Source: DASSTY01 sp035760645 (lineage in GTDB: Bacteria; Gemmatimonadota; Gemmatimonadetes; Gemmatimonadales; GWC2-71-9). Taken from it: DNA of 64,000 nt. Where the stretch lies: the NCBI GenBank assembly GCA_035760645.1, contig DASTSO010000064.1, forward strand, positions 62,001 through 126,000. Reading direction: 5' to 3'. Positions within the stretch are counted from its first letter, which is position 1. Each line of letters opens with the position of its first letter. Below, in pieces: positions 16,634 to 25,333 of this stretch. Position numbers and translations under genes: made by a program. The notes under the pieces were generated by a model. That model did not search any database. It had not been told where the DNA came from and saw only the letters and a list, made by a program, of their open reading frames with translations.

Positions 16634-18064
16634 TCAGTCCGCGGCCGGCCGCTCGACCGGATGGCCCTCGAGCGCCCAGCGGCCGTAGCCGCCCTCGAGG
16701 TTCACCGCGTTCGGGATCCCCTGCCCCTCCAGCACGCTCGCGGCGATGGCCGAGCGGCCGCCGCCCTGGCAGTGCACGACGACGGGCCGGTCGCGCGGAA
16801 TCTCGCCGACACGCTGCGGCAGCTCGCCCAGCGGGATGTTGGGCACGCCCGGCAGGTGCCCCGCCGCGTACTCCGACGCGTTGCGCACGTCCACCACGAA
16901 GACGCCGTCGCCGAGCCGCGCGGCGAGCTCGGCGGGCGTCGTCTGCGGCATCCGGGCGAGCTCGCCGCCGCGCGCCTGCCACGCGTCGAGCGCCGCCACG
17001 GGCAGGGCGGCCATCACGGTGTCCACGCCGATGAGCGCGAGCTCGCGCGCCGCCGCCTGGGCGGCCGCCGCGTCACCGACGAGCCAGAGGGCGCGGTCGG
17101 GCACCACGAGCCAGCCGGCCCATGTGGTGAACGACTTGTTGAGCGGAATGCTGAGCGATCCCGGAAGGTGCCCCCGCGCGTACTCCGCCGTGGGCCGGAG
17201 GTCGAGCACCGTGTCGCCGCGCGCGAGCGCGGCCGCGACCTCGTCGAGCGAGGCCTCGCGCGGCATGGCGAGCGACGGCGCGGGCGGCGGGCCGTCGCGG
17301 TTGATCGCCTTCATGCGCGCGAAGTACGTCGGCGGCGCGGGCTGGCCGGCGAGCACCGCCTCGACGAAGCGCGCCTCGTCGGTCTCGAGGAGCGCCCAGT
17401 TGCTCCGCCGCTCCCAGCCCAGCGTCGTCTGCGGCAGCGCGCCGAGCGCCTTGCCGCACGCCGAGCCCGCGCCGTGCCCGGGCCAGAGCTGGAGCCAGTC
17501 GGGCAGCGCGTCGAGGCGGCGGAGCGAGCGGAACAGCTGCCGGGCGCCGGCCTCCATCGTCCCCACCTGCTGCGCCGCGCGCTCGAGCAGGTCGGGCCGG
17601 CCGACGTCGCCGACGAAGACGAAGTCGCCGGTGAGGGCACCCACGGGCTCCGGCGACACCGTGGTGTCGGCGACGAGGAACATCAGGTGCTCGGGGGTGT
17701 GTCCCGGCGTGTGCACCGCGTCGATGCGCAGGTCGCCCACCAGGAAGGTGGCGCCGTCCTTCAGCAGCGTGGCGCCGGCCTCGGCCGCGAACGCGTAGCG
17801 CCAGCCCTCCCCGCCCTCGTCCGAGAGGAGGAGCTGCGCGCCGGTGCGGCGGGCGAGCTCGCGGCTCCCCGAGACGAAATCGGCGTGGATGTGCGTCTCG
17901 GTGACGTGCGTGATGCGCAGCCCCTCGGCCGCGGCGGCGCGCTCGTACTGCGCCAGGTCGCGGTTCGGATCGACGACGAGCGCCTGCTTCGTCCGCGTGC
18001 AGCCGAGGAGGTAGCTCGCCTGCGCGAGCCGGGCGTCGAAGAGCCGCTGGAAGAGCATCGCCAT
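16634..18064 (-). CDS. MBL-fold hydrolase fused to two rhodanese domains (persulfide dioxygenase-like)
   Basis: The 476-residue protein has a glyoxalase-II/ETHE1-like metallo-beta-lactamase domain with H58, H60 and D62 in THIHADF and HTPGHTPEH further on, then two rhodanese domains. The first rhodanese (DLRPTAEYARGHLPGS) has no active-site Cys, while the second carries C432 in VHCQGGGRSA. The architecture points to sulfane-sulfur or persulfide metabolism. Two ATG codons (18064, 18058) begin the protein. It is first in an operon with the VTT protein and flavoprotein. Confidence 0.87.
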   Translation of the reverse strand: MAMLFQRLFDARLAQASYLLGCTRTKQALVVDPNRDLAQYERAAAAEGLRITHVTETHIHADFVSGSRELARRTGAQLLLSDEGGEGWRYAFAAEAGATLLKDGATFLVGDLRIDAVHTPGHTPEHLMFLVADTTVSPEPVGALTGDFVFVGDVGRPDLLERAAQQVGTMEAGARQLFRSLRRLDALPDWLQLWPGHGAGSACGKALGALPQTTLGWERRSNWALLETDEARFVEAVLAGQPAPPTYFARMKAINRDGPPPAPSLAMPREASLDEVAAALARGDTVLDLRPTAEYARGHLPGSLSIPLNKSFTTWAGWLVVPDRALWLVGDAAAAQAAARELALIGVDTVMAALPVAALDAWQARGGELARMPQTTPAELAARLGDGVFVVDVRNASEYAAGHLPGVPNIPLGELPQRVGEIPRDRPVVVHCQGGGRSAIAASVLEGQGIPNAVNLEGGYGRWALEGHPVERPAAD

Positions 18065-18185
18065 GGTGATACGGTCCGGCACCGGGGGAGCGGTGCGTTC
18101 GGGGTGTCCGAGCTCGGGGGCCGCGAGGTGATTCGGGATCCTCGCAATCTACCGACGGCGGCGACCGCGGCCAACCGCGTCCGCG

Positions 18186-18215
18186 TTGGCTCGTCGCCGT
18201 CCGGCGTGTTATCGT
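18186..18215 (+). promoter_or_regulatory. Promoter of the LytTR histidine kinase gene
   Basis: TTGGCT (18186-18191) and TATCGT (18210-18215) are 18 bases apart, ending 17 bases before the ATG at 18233. The same TATCGT -10 hexamer is used in the promoter at 13325. Predicted by eye. Confidence 0.5.
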
Positions 18216-18232
18216 ACGCGCCACCCTCTGCG

Positions 18233-19420
18233 ATGACCAACGGCTCCGCCTTCCGGGACCGCGAACGAATGACCGAGCGTCCGGCTCTCCCCGCCCCGCT
18301 GCGGCGGGGCGGGCTTCTCAACTACGGCATCTGGACGGCCTTCGGGCTCCTCGCCGCGGGGCAGCAGCTCCTCATGCTCCCGCTCGAGCGCGAGCACGTG
18401 GCCGCCTGGCGCGTCTTCGCCCTCGCGCTGCCCACCTACTGGTACTGGGCGGCGGTGACGCCGCTGGTGGTCGCGCTCGGCCGCCGCGTCCCGCCCGAGC
18501 GGGGCCGCCTGCGGGCGGGGCTCGTGCACCTCGGCGCGGCGCTCGGGCTGGGCGTGGGGCACGCCCTGCTCGCCGCCGGCCTCTCGCTCGCCGTGTGGCC
18601 GCCGATGGGCGAGACGGCCGGGCTCGTGGCCCGCACCGGGAGCTACCTCGCGAGCCGCCTCTCGGTCGAGCTGCTCACCTACTTCGCCATCCTCGGCGTC
18701 ACGTCGGCCGTGGCCTACTACCGCCGCGCGCGCGAGCGCGAGCTCACGGCCGCGCGCCTCGAGGCGGAGCTCGCGCAGGCGCAGCTCCAGGCACTCCGGA
18801 TGCAGCTCCACCCGCACTTCCTCTTCAACACGCTGCACGCGATCGCCGTCCTCATCCGGGAGGACCCGGCGGCCGCCGCGCGCACCGTCACGCTGCTGGG
18901 CGATCTGCTGCGGCACACGCTCGCGCACGCCGCCACCGACGAGGTCCCGCTCGCGCACGAGCTGGAGTTCCTGCAGCGCTATCTCGAGATCGAGCGCACG
19001 CGCTTCCAGGACCGCCTCACCGTGGCCTTCGACGTCGCCCCGGAGACGCGCGCCGCGGCGGTCCCGCAGTTCGTCCTGCAGCCGCTGGTGGAGAACGCCG
19101 TGCGCTACGGCATCGCCCGGCGCGCGGCGCCGGGCCGCATCGAGGTGTCGGCCCGGCGCGAGGCCGATGCGCTGCGGCTCGCCGTGTGGAACGAGGGGCC
19201 GTCGCTCGCCGAGACCGCGCGGGATGGCACCGGCCGCGCGGAGAGCCGCCCGGACGGCGGCGCGGGTGGCGGTGCCGGCGGCATCGGGCTCGCCGCGACC
19301 CGCGGCCGGCTCGAGCGGCTCTACGGCGCGCGCGGCGCGCTGGAGCTGCGCGACGACGCCGCGCGCGGTGGCGTCGAGGCGGTGCTGACGCTGCCCTTCG
19401 CGGAGGCCGACCCTGTCTGA
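18233..19420 (+). CDS. Sensor histidine kinase, LytS/YehU-type
   Basis: This 395-residue kinase has four predicted membrane helices (FGLLAAGQQLLMLPL, PTYWYWAAVTPLVVALG, LGVGHALLAAGLSLAVWP, LLTYFAILGVTSAVAYY), then the His_kinase domain with H193 in QLHPHFLFNTLH and a HATPase domain (FVLQPLVENAVRYGI, GGIGLAATRGRLERLYG). There is no large sensory domain, so the signal is probably sensed in the membrane. An in-frame ATG at 18269 is an alternative start. It is followed directly by its LytTR response regulator. Confidence 0.9.
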   Translation: MTNGSAFRDRERMTERPALPAPLRRGGLLNYGIWTAFGLLAAGQQLLMLPLEREHVAAWRVFALALPTYWYWAAVTPLVVALGRRVPPERGRLRAGLVHLGAALGLGVGHALLAAGLSLAVWPPMGETAGLVARTGSYLASRLSVELLTYFAILGVTSAVAYYRRARERELTAARLEAELAQAQLQALRMQLHPHFLFNTLHAIAVLIREDPAAAARTVTLLGDLLRHTLAHAATDEVPLAHELEFLQRYLEIERTRFQDRLTVAFDVAPETRAAAVPQFVLQPLVENAVRYGIARRAAPGRIEVSARREADALRLAVWNEGPSLAETARDGTGRAESRPDGGAGGGAGGIGLAATRGRLERLYGARGALELRDDAARGGVEAVLTLPFAEADPV

Positions 19421-19448
19421 GGCGCCGCCGACCGCGCCGCCGCTCCGC

Positions 19449-20243
19449 GTGCTGTTGGTGGACGACGAGCCGCTGGTGCGCCGCGGCCTGCGCGCCGTGC
19501 TCGCCGCCGAGCCGGACGTCGCGGTCATCGGCGAGTGCGGCGACGGCCGCGAGGCGGTGCGCCGGATCCGCGCGGAGCGGCCCGATCTCGTCTTCCTCGA
19601 CGTCCAGATGCCGGAGCTCGACGGCCTGGGCGTGGTGGACGCGCTCGCGGCGGACGAGCGGCCGCCGGCGCTCGTCTTCGTCACCGCCTACGACGCCTAC
19701 GCGCTGCGCGCCTTCGAGGTGCACGCGGTGGACTATCTCCTCAAGCCGTTCGACGAGGCGCGCCTGCGCACCGCGCTCGCCCGCGCGCGCCAGCGGCTCG
19801 GCGCCACTCGCGTGCCCGCGGACGGCGCGCGGCTCGCCGCGCTCCTCGCCGAGCTGCGGCCGGCAGCGGCGGCGCCCGAGCGCGGGGTCGCGCACCGGCC
19901 CGATCGCGCGCTCGAGCGGTTCCTCGTGCGCACCGGCGACCGCCTGCTGCCGGTGGCGGTCACCGCCGTGGACTGGATCGAGGCGGCGGACAACTACGTG
20001 CGCCTGCACGTCGGCGCCGAGCGCCACGCGCTGCGGGAGACGATCAAGGCGCTCGAGGCGCAGCTCGACGCGCGGCGCTTCGCCCGCATCCACCGCTCCA
20101 CCATCGTCAACCTCGACCGCGTGCGCGAGCTGCGCCCGCTCCCCAGCGGCGATTGCGCCGTGCTGCTGCACGACGGCACGCGGCTCACGCTGAGCCGCAG
20201 CTTCCGCGCGGCGTTCGAGGCGCGCTTCGGCCGGGCCCGCTGA
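19449..20243 (+). CDS. LytTR family response regulator
   Basis: The protein has an N-terminal receiver domain (VDDEP, phosphoacceptor D51 in VFLDVQMP, FVTAYDAYALRAF, DYLLKPF) and a C-terminal LytTR DNA-binding domain (FLVRTGDRLLPV, VDWIEAADNYVRLHV, FARIHRSTIVNLDRV). The GTG at 19449 starts two residues inside the first receiver strand. Reading back in frame gives SEAPPTAPPLR after a CTG at 19413 that overlaps the kinase stop, so a non-AUG start at 19413 is plausible. It probably activates neighbouring genes when phosphorylated by the kinase. Confidence 0.9.
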   Translation: MLLVDDEPLVRRGLRAVLAAEPDVAVIGECGDGREAVRRIRAERPDLVFLDVQMPELDGLGVVDALAADERPPALVFVTAYDAYALRAFEVHAVDYLLKPFDEARLRTALARARQRLGATRVPADGARLAALLAELRPAAAAPERGVAHRPDRALERFLVRTGDRLLPVAVTAVDWIEAADNYVRLHVGAERHALRETIKALEAQLDARRFARIHRSTIVNLDRVRELRPLPSGDCAVLLHDGTRLTLSRSFRAAFEARFGRAR

Positions 20244-20353
20244 GCACCGGCTGTGCAATCGGGACGCGCCTTCGGCGTCCACTCGCGAACGGCAGGCGAA
20301 GCACGTTCCGGCACCCGTCTCTCTCCACCCCTCACCGGGCACTCGACCGCCTC

Positions 20354-21532
20354 ATGCTCCCTGCGCGTTTCCCACGACGCGCGCCCTCGCGCGCGCTCCC
20401 CGGGACCCTGGTCCTGGGCGCGGCCCTCGGGCTCGGCGGCGCACTCGCCGCCTGCGGCCACACGGAGCCGTTCACGCCGCCCGACGCGGCCTCCTCCTCG
20501 CCGTTCGAGGACACGCAGCCGACGCGCCTCACCTACAACGTCGGGGCGGACCTCATGCCGGCGTGGCTGCCCGCGGGCGGCGGCTTCTTCTACTCCTACG
20601 AGCGACCCGGCAGCGAGACGGCCGACCGGTGCCTGAGCCGCCTCCCCGCCACCGGCGGCACCCAGCGCGACGTCGTCTGCCCGCGCGCGGCGCCCGACAC
20701 CACGACCATCTTCGGCGAGCCGGCCGTCGCCCCCGACGGCCGGCTCGCCTTCCTGCGCAGCCGCCGGCTCGTCTTCTCGAAGCTGACGGGAGAGCGCATC
20801 CTCATGCTCGCGCCGGCGCGCGATGCCCGCGCCGCCACGGTCCTGCGCACCCTGCCCATCCCCGGGCCGACCGGCCGGCAGTACACCACGCTCGAGTCGC
20901 TGCGGTGGCTCGACGGGCACCGGCTCATCGCGGTCGGCGGGACCGAGCAGTCGGTCGAGCCCGAGCCGGGTGCGCCGACGGTCCTGCTGCCGTTCGGGCT
21001 CGACCTCCTCATCCTCGACGTCGACGCGCCCGGCAGCGCACCGCAGGTGCTCCCCGACGTCGCCAACCCGACCTCGGTCACGCCGGGCGAGAGCGCCGAC
21101 GTGATCTACTACACGCAGGCGGCCGACGCCCGCGTCTACCGCCGCAGTCTCGCCGACGGGACGACCACCGTGGCCTACGACTTCGGGCCCGCGGGCGTCG
21201 CCCGCGACGTGCACGTCGCGGGCGGCCGCCTCGCCGTGACGGTCGGCGGCAAGATCCAGCTGTTTCCGGCGGCGGCGCTGGGCGCGGCGCAGCTCGACGA
21301 GGCGGGCTTCCTCTACGTCGCGGATCTCGCCGGCGGCACCGCCGAGCGCGTGGGGCCCGCGCTGCCGGGCCTCACGGCCGACCTCGTCCTGTACCGCCGG
21401 CCGGCGCTCGCCCCCTCCGGGAACACGATCGTGGCGGAGGCTGCTCCCTACCGGGTTCGGGCGACGGAGAGCGGCATCCCCGACACCAGCCGCGCGGGCG
21501 GCACGGACCTCTGGCGCCTGGGAGAGCCCTGA
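20354..21532 (+). CDS. Lipoprotein with beta-propeller-like repeats
   Basis: The 392-residue product has a signal peptide with lipobox GALAAC (Cys near residue 35), then repeats resembling TolB/PD40 propeller blades: GEPAVAPDGRLAFLRSRRL, SLRWLDGHRLIAVGG, DLLILDVDAPGS, RRPALAPSGNTIVAEA. It is probably anchored to the outer membrane facing the periplasm or the outside. It overlaps the TonB receptor gene by one base (TGATG), so the two are coupled and probably act together. Ligand unknown. Confidence 0.8.
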   Translation: MLPARFPRRAPSRALPGTLVLGAALGLGGALAACGHTEPFTPPDAASSSPFEDTQPTRLTYNVGADLMPAWLPAGGGFFYSYERPGSETADRCLSRLPATGGTQRDVVCPRAAPDTTTIFGEPAVAPDGRLAFLRSRRLVFSKLTGERILMLAPARDARAATVLRTLPIPGPTGRQYTTLESLRWLDGHRLIAVGGTEQSVEPEPGAPTVLLPFGLDLLILDVDAPGSAPQVLPDVANPTSVTPGESADVIYYTQAADARVYRRSLADGTTTVAYDFGPAGVARDVHVAGGRLAVTVGGKIQLFPAAALGAAQLDEAGFLYVADLAGGTAERVGPALPGLTADLVLYRRPALAPSGNTIVAEAAPYRVRATESGIPDTSRAGGTDLWRLGEP

Positions 21533-24336
21533 TGCGGAGCGTACCGGCCACCCGCCCCGTCACCCTCGCCGGCGCGCTCGGCGCCCTGCTCACCCTGCTC
21601 GCCGCGGCGGCGCCGGCGCCGGCGCAGGCCCAGACCGACGGCGCCGTCGCCGGCCGCGTGCGCGATGCGCAGAGCGGCCGCCCGATCGCGAACGTCCTCG
21701 TCACCGTCGGCGACGGCCGCCGGGGCGGCGTCACCGACACCGCCGGGTTCTATCGCATCCGGGAGGTGCGCAGCGGCAGCTACACGATCCAGGCGCGCCT
21801 GATCGGCTACCGCCCGGTGAGCCGCGACAGCGTGCGCGTGCGCGCCGGCGAGACGACCCTCGTGGATTTCGCGCTGCAGCAGGCCGTCGTCGAGCTCGGG
21901 CCCGTCACGGTCGTCGCCGCCGATCCCGTCCTCGACCCGCTCGCGACCGCGACCGAGCAGACGATCACCGCGCGCGACCTGCGCACGCTGCCCGTGAGCT
22001 CGGTGGACGAGGCCGTCGCCCTCTCGGCCGGCGCCGTGGGCACGAGCTACCGCGGCGGCCGGCTGGGCCAGGAGTCGTTCATCATCGACGGCCTCGGCGT
22101 GAAGAACCAGGTGGACGCCTCCAGCGGCTCGCTCGGGCTCCGGCTGCCGCCCGACATGCTCACCGAGGTCTCCCTCGTGACCAACGGCTTCTCGGCGCGC
22201 TACGGCCAGGCCCTGAGCGGGCTGGTGAACGTCGTGACGAAGGACGGCGGCGAGCGCTGGAGCGGTCGCGCCGCCTACGAGACCGACCGCCCGTTCGCGG
22301 GCCGCAGCGACCTCGGGCTCGACCGGTTCGTCCTGGTGGGCGACGGTCCGCTCGTGGCCGGGATGCGCGGGGTCTTCGCGGCCGACGTCACCGGCCGGCT
22401 CGACGCCGACCCCGTCAACGCCCCCGCGCCGAGCGACCCGCGCGACCCGCGTGCCGCGAGCCCCGGCCTCCTGCCGCACAACAGCGGCGAGCAGTACAAC
22501 GTCGCCGGCAAGCTCACGATCCCGGTGACGCAGCGGCAGACGCTCCGCCTCTTCGGCTCCCGCTCGGTGGACCAGCGGCTGCTCTACGATCCGCTCTACA
22601 AGTACGATCCCGAGGTCATGCCGGCGAGCAAGACGGTCGGCATGCTCCTCAGCGGCCATCTGCAGCACACCTCTGCGCCCACGGCCCGGCTCCCGCTCGT
22701 CGCGGACCTGCGGGTCGGCTACTTCATGCGCGACTTCGTGCGCGGCCAGCTCGCGGAGCAGCCCGACTACGCCTTCGGCGCGTTCACCGGCCAGCGCTTC
22801 TCGTTCGTCGACGAGGTGGTCGCGCGCGCGCAGGACACGGTCGCGGCCCGCGCCCCGCTGCCGGGCTACGCCGTGCCCGAGCTCAGCGCGAACACGCCCT
22901 GGGGCGTGCCCGCCTTCTTCTACGGCACCGGAAGCCGGGGCGAGCTCGCGTGGAACCAGTTCCGCGAGCTCCGCAGCCAGCTCGACGTCACCCTCGGCCT
23001 CGGCGCGCGCACCGACCTCTACGTCGGCGGCGAGGCGATCCGCCAGAAGGTGCGCACCTTCGAGCGCGCCCTGGCCTATCTCCCCGTCGGCGACAGCGTG
23101 CCGCCGGCGACGGCCGGCACCTTCACCCCGCTCGCGCTGGCCGCCTACAGCGAGCTGCAGGCGCGCGTCGCGGACCTCGGCCTCACCCTCGGCCTGCGCT
23201 ACGACCGCTTCGACGCGCGCACCGACCTGCCGGGCCGGCCGGGCGGCGCGCGCCAGCAGTTCAACCCGCGCTTCGCCGTCTCCACGGTGCTCAAGGGCGC
23301 GACGGTCGTCGTGAGCGGCGGCAGCTTCAGCCAGCCGCCCGACTACCAGTACCTGGTGGACGCCGCGTTCGACGACACGCTGCGCACCGGGCGGTTCCGG
23401 ATGGGCAACCCGAACCTCGGGTTCGAGAAGTCGTGGCAGTGGGAGATGAGCGTGCGCGGCCGGCTGCGGCCCGACGTGTCGCTCAAGGTGAACACCTTCA
23501 TCAAGCGGCTCGAGGGGCTCGTCGCCTCCGTGCCGCTGGGCTTCGACCCCGACAGCTCGATCTTCGGCAACTCCGATCTCGGCAACGTGAAGGGGGCGGA
23601 GCTCCTCTTCGAGCGCGAGCTGCACGGCGGCTGGGGGCTGCGGGCGAGCTACACCCTCCAGCAGGCGACGGCGACCTCCACGAGCGCCTTCATCCTGCGC
23701 CGGGCCTTCCAGATCAACCCCTTCACCGGCGACACCGTGTTCCCGGCCAAGGTGGAGTTCCCGCTCGACTACGACCGGCGGCACAACCTCACCCTGATCC
23801 TGCAGGGCGAGGTGAGCGAGCAGGGCGGGCCGCGGATCCTCGGCGTCCGCCCGCTCGGCGGGCTCGAGGCGGCGCTCATCGGGCGCTACAGCACGGGTCT
23901 CCCCTACACCGCGCTCAAGGCGGCGCCCGACACCTTCGGCATCCCCAACGCCGAGCGGCTGCCGTCGGTCTCCACGGTCGATCTCCTCGTGCGGCGGCCG
24001 CTCGCGCTCGCCGGGCTCCGGGGCAGCGTCTACCTCGACGGGCGGAACGTCCTCAACCGCCGCAACATCATCGCGGTGCGCCGCGACTCGAAGACGCCCT
24101 TCGTCGAGGAGGCGACGGTGCAGCAGATGGCGAAGGACGCCTACGAGGCGCATCCCGAGCCGATTCCCTACGAGTCGCCACGCTACCGCGCCGACGCGGA
24201 CACGAACCACGACGGCTACCTGCAGGGCGACGAGCTCCGGGCGCTGTACCTCGCCGCCGCGCTCGACGCGACGCAGCCGCTCTTCTTCTACGGCAGCCCG
24301 CGGGTGATGCGCCTGGGGATGGAGTTCGTCTTCTAG
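21532..24336 (+). CDS. TonB-dependent receptor with carboxypeptidase-regulatory-like domain
   Basis: This 934-residue receptor has a signal peptide (cleavage near AQAQT), a carboxypeptidase-regulatory-like domain (GAVAGRVRDAQSGRPIANVL to about residue 120), a plug (TLPVSSVDEAVALSAGAV, FIIDGLGVKNQVD, GFSARYGQALSGLVNVVTKDGG) and a 22-strand-type barrel ending LGMEFVF. Before the last strand is a perfect EF-hand loop, residues 890-901. The ligand is unknown. The start overlaps the stop of the lipoprotein gene. Confidence 0.93.
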   Translation: MRSVPATRPVTLAGALGALLTLLAAAAPAPAQAQTDGAVAGRVRDAQSGRPIANVLVTVGDGRRGGVTDTAGFYRIREVRSGSYTIQARLIGYRPVSRDSVRVRAGETTLVDFALQQAVVELGPVTVVAADPVLDPLATATEQTITARDLRTLPVSSVDEAVALSAGAVGTSYRGGRLGQESFIIDGLGVKNQVDASSGSLGLRLPPDMLTEVSLVTNGFSARYGQALSGLVNVVTKDGGERWSGRAAYETDRPFAGRSDLGLDRFVLVGDGPLVAGMRGVFAADVTGRLDADPVNAPAPSDPRDPRAASPGLLPHNSGEQYNVAGKLTIPVTQRQTLRLFGSRSVDQRLLYDPLYKYDPEVMPASKTVGMLLSGHLQHTSAPTARLPLVADLRVGYFMRDFVRGQLAEQPDYAFGAFTGQRFSFVDEVVARAQDTVAARAPLPGYAVPELSANTPWGVPAFFYGTGSRGELAWNQFRELRSQLDVTLGLGARTDLYVGGEAIRQKVRTFERALAYLPVGDSVPPATAGTFTPLALAAYSELQARVADLGLTLGLRYDRFDARTDLPGRPGGARQQFNPRFAVSTVLKGATVVVSGGSFSQPPDYQYLVDAAFDDTLRTGRFRMGNPNLGFEKSWQWEMSVRGRLRPDVSLKVNTFIKRLEGLVASVPLGFDPDSSIFGNSDLGNVKGAELLFERELHGGWGLRASYTLQQATATSTSAFILRRAFQINPFTGDTVFPAKVEFPLDYDRRHNLTLILQGEVSEQGGPRILGVRPLGGLEAALIGRYSTGLPYTALKAAPDTFGIPNAERLPSVSTVDLLVRRPLALAGLRGSVYLDGRNVLNRRNIIAVRRDSKTPFVEEATVQQMAKDAYEAHPEPIPYESPRYRADADTNHDGYLQGDELRALYLAAALDATQPLFFYGSPRVMRLGMEFVF

Positions 24337-24355
24337 CGCATCGGCGCTGGAGACC

Positions 24356-25333
24356 TCAGGCGGGAGACGGCCTGGCCGCGCCGAGTCGCTCGCGCGCGGC
24401 CAGGTCTTCTTTCAGGAGGTCGCGGTTGATCGCGAAGGCCGCCTGCGTCCCCTCGGCGACGGCGACCGAGACGAGCTGCGTCTCCTTCGACGCGTCGCCC
24501 GCGACGAAGAGGCCGGGGACGTTGGTCGCCTCGCAGTCGCCGGTCTCGACGGTGCCCTTGGCGTTGAAGCGGCAGCCGAGCGCGGCGGCGAGCGGGCTGT
24601 GCTGGCGCTGGCTCGTGTCGAAGAAGAACGCCTGACACTCCTCCGGCGGCCCCGCGTCGAAGACGACGCGCTCGAGGCAGCCGCCGCTGCCCTCCAGCCG
24701 CACCACCTTCTCCTCGCGCACCACGATCCCCAGCGCGTCGAGCCGCGCGCGCTCGGCGTCGTCGATCGGGCAGCGACCGTCGCTGAGGAGCACGACCTCC
24801 GCGGCCCACACCGTGAGCCCGAGCGCGAGTCCGAGCGCCTGGTCGCCGGGGCCGTAGGCGGCGATGCGCTGCTCGCGGTGCTCCCAGCCGTCGCAGTAGG
24901 GGCAGTGGTGCACGCTCGTGCCGAGGAGCGGTTCGATGCCCGGGATCGCGGGGATCACGTCGAGCACGCCGGTGGCGAGCAGGAGCTTGCGGCAGCGCTC
25001 GCGCCGCCCGTCGGCGGTCGCGACCTCGAAGGCGTACGCCGCCCCCGGCGCGGCCCGGGCGGCGGCGGTCACCTCGACATCGCGGAAGACCACCGTGTCG
25101 TAGGGCAGGAAGTCGGTGCGGCCGAGCCGCAGCAGCTCGCGCGGCGGGGTCGCGTCGCGCGTGAAGAAGCCGTGCACCGCCGCGGACCAGCTGTTCCGCG
25201 GCCGACCGGTGTCGCAGACGAGCACCCGGCGCCGGCAGCGGCCGAGGAGGAGCGCGGCGCTGAGCCCGGCGGGGCCGGCGCCCACCACCACGCAGTCCCA
25301 GACGCGCTCGTCGCGCTCGAGCTCGCCGCTCAC
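24356..25333 (-). CDS. Thioredoxin-reductase-like FAD oxidoreductase
   Basis: This 325-residue two-domain flavoprotein has an FAD motif VVVGAGPAGLSAALLLGR, a redox CxxC in HHCPYCDGWEHR (CPYC instead of the CATC/CAVC of TrxB), an NAD(P)-binding region where the usual Gly-rich motif is reduced to IAAYGPGDQALGLAL, and a C-terminal VPGLFVAGDAS. The function is probably disulfide reduction of an unknown partner. The GTG at 25333 overlaps the stop of the SRPBCC gene (GTGA). It is the last gene of a six-gene minus-strand operon. Confidence 0.85.
   Translation of the reverse strand: MSGELERDERVWDCVVVGAGPAGLSAALLLGRCRRRVLVCDTGRPRNSWSAAVHGFFTRDATPPRELLRLGRTDFLPYDTVVFRDVEVTAAARAAPGAAYAFEVATADGRRERCRKLLLATGVLDVIPAIPGIEPLLGTSVHHCPYCDGWEHREQRIAAYGPGDQALGLALGLTVWAAEVVLLSDGRCPIDDAERARLDALGIVVREEKVVRLEGSGGCLERVVFDAGPPEECQAFFFDTSQRQHSPLAAALGCRFNAKGTVETGDCEATNVPGLFVAGDASKETQLVSVAVAEGTQAAFAINRDLLKEDLAARERLGAARPSPA

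Noticed and set aside
21448..24210. A 920-residue open frame on the minus strand across the second TonB receptor
   Set aside because: It is antisense to a clear receptor gene, is rich in Arg, Ala, Glu and His from GC-rich shadow reading, and shows no domain. Similar long shadows occur across the window.
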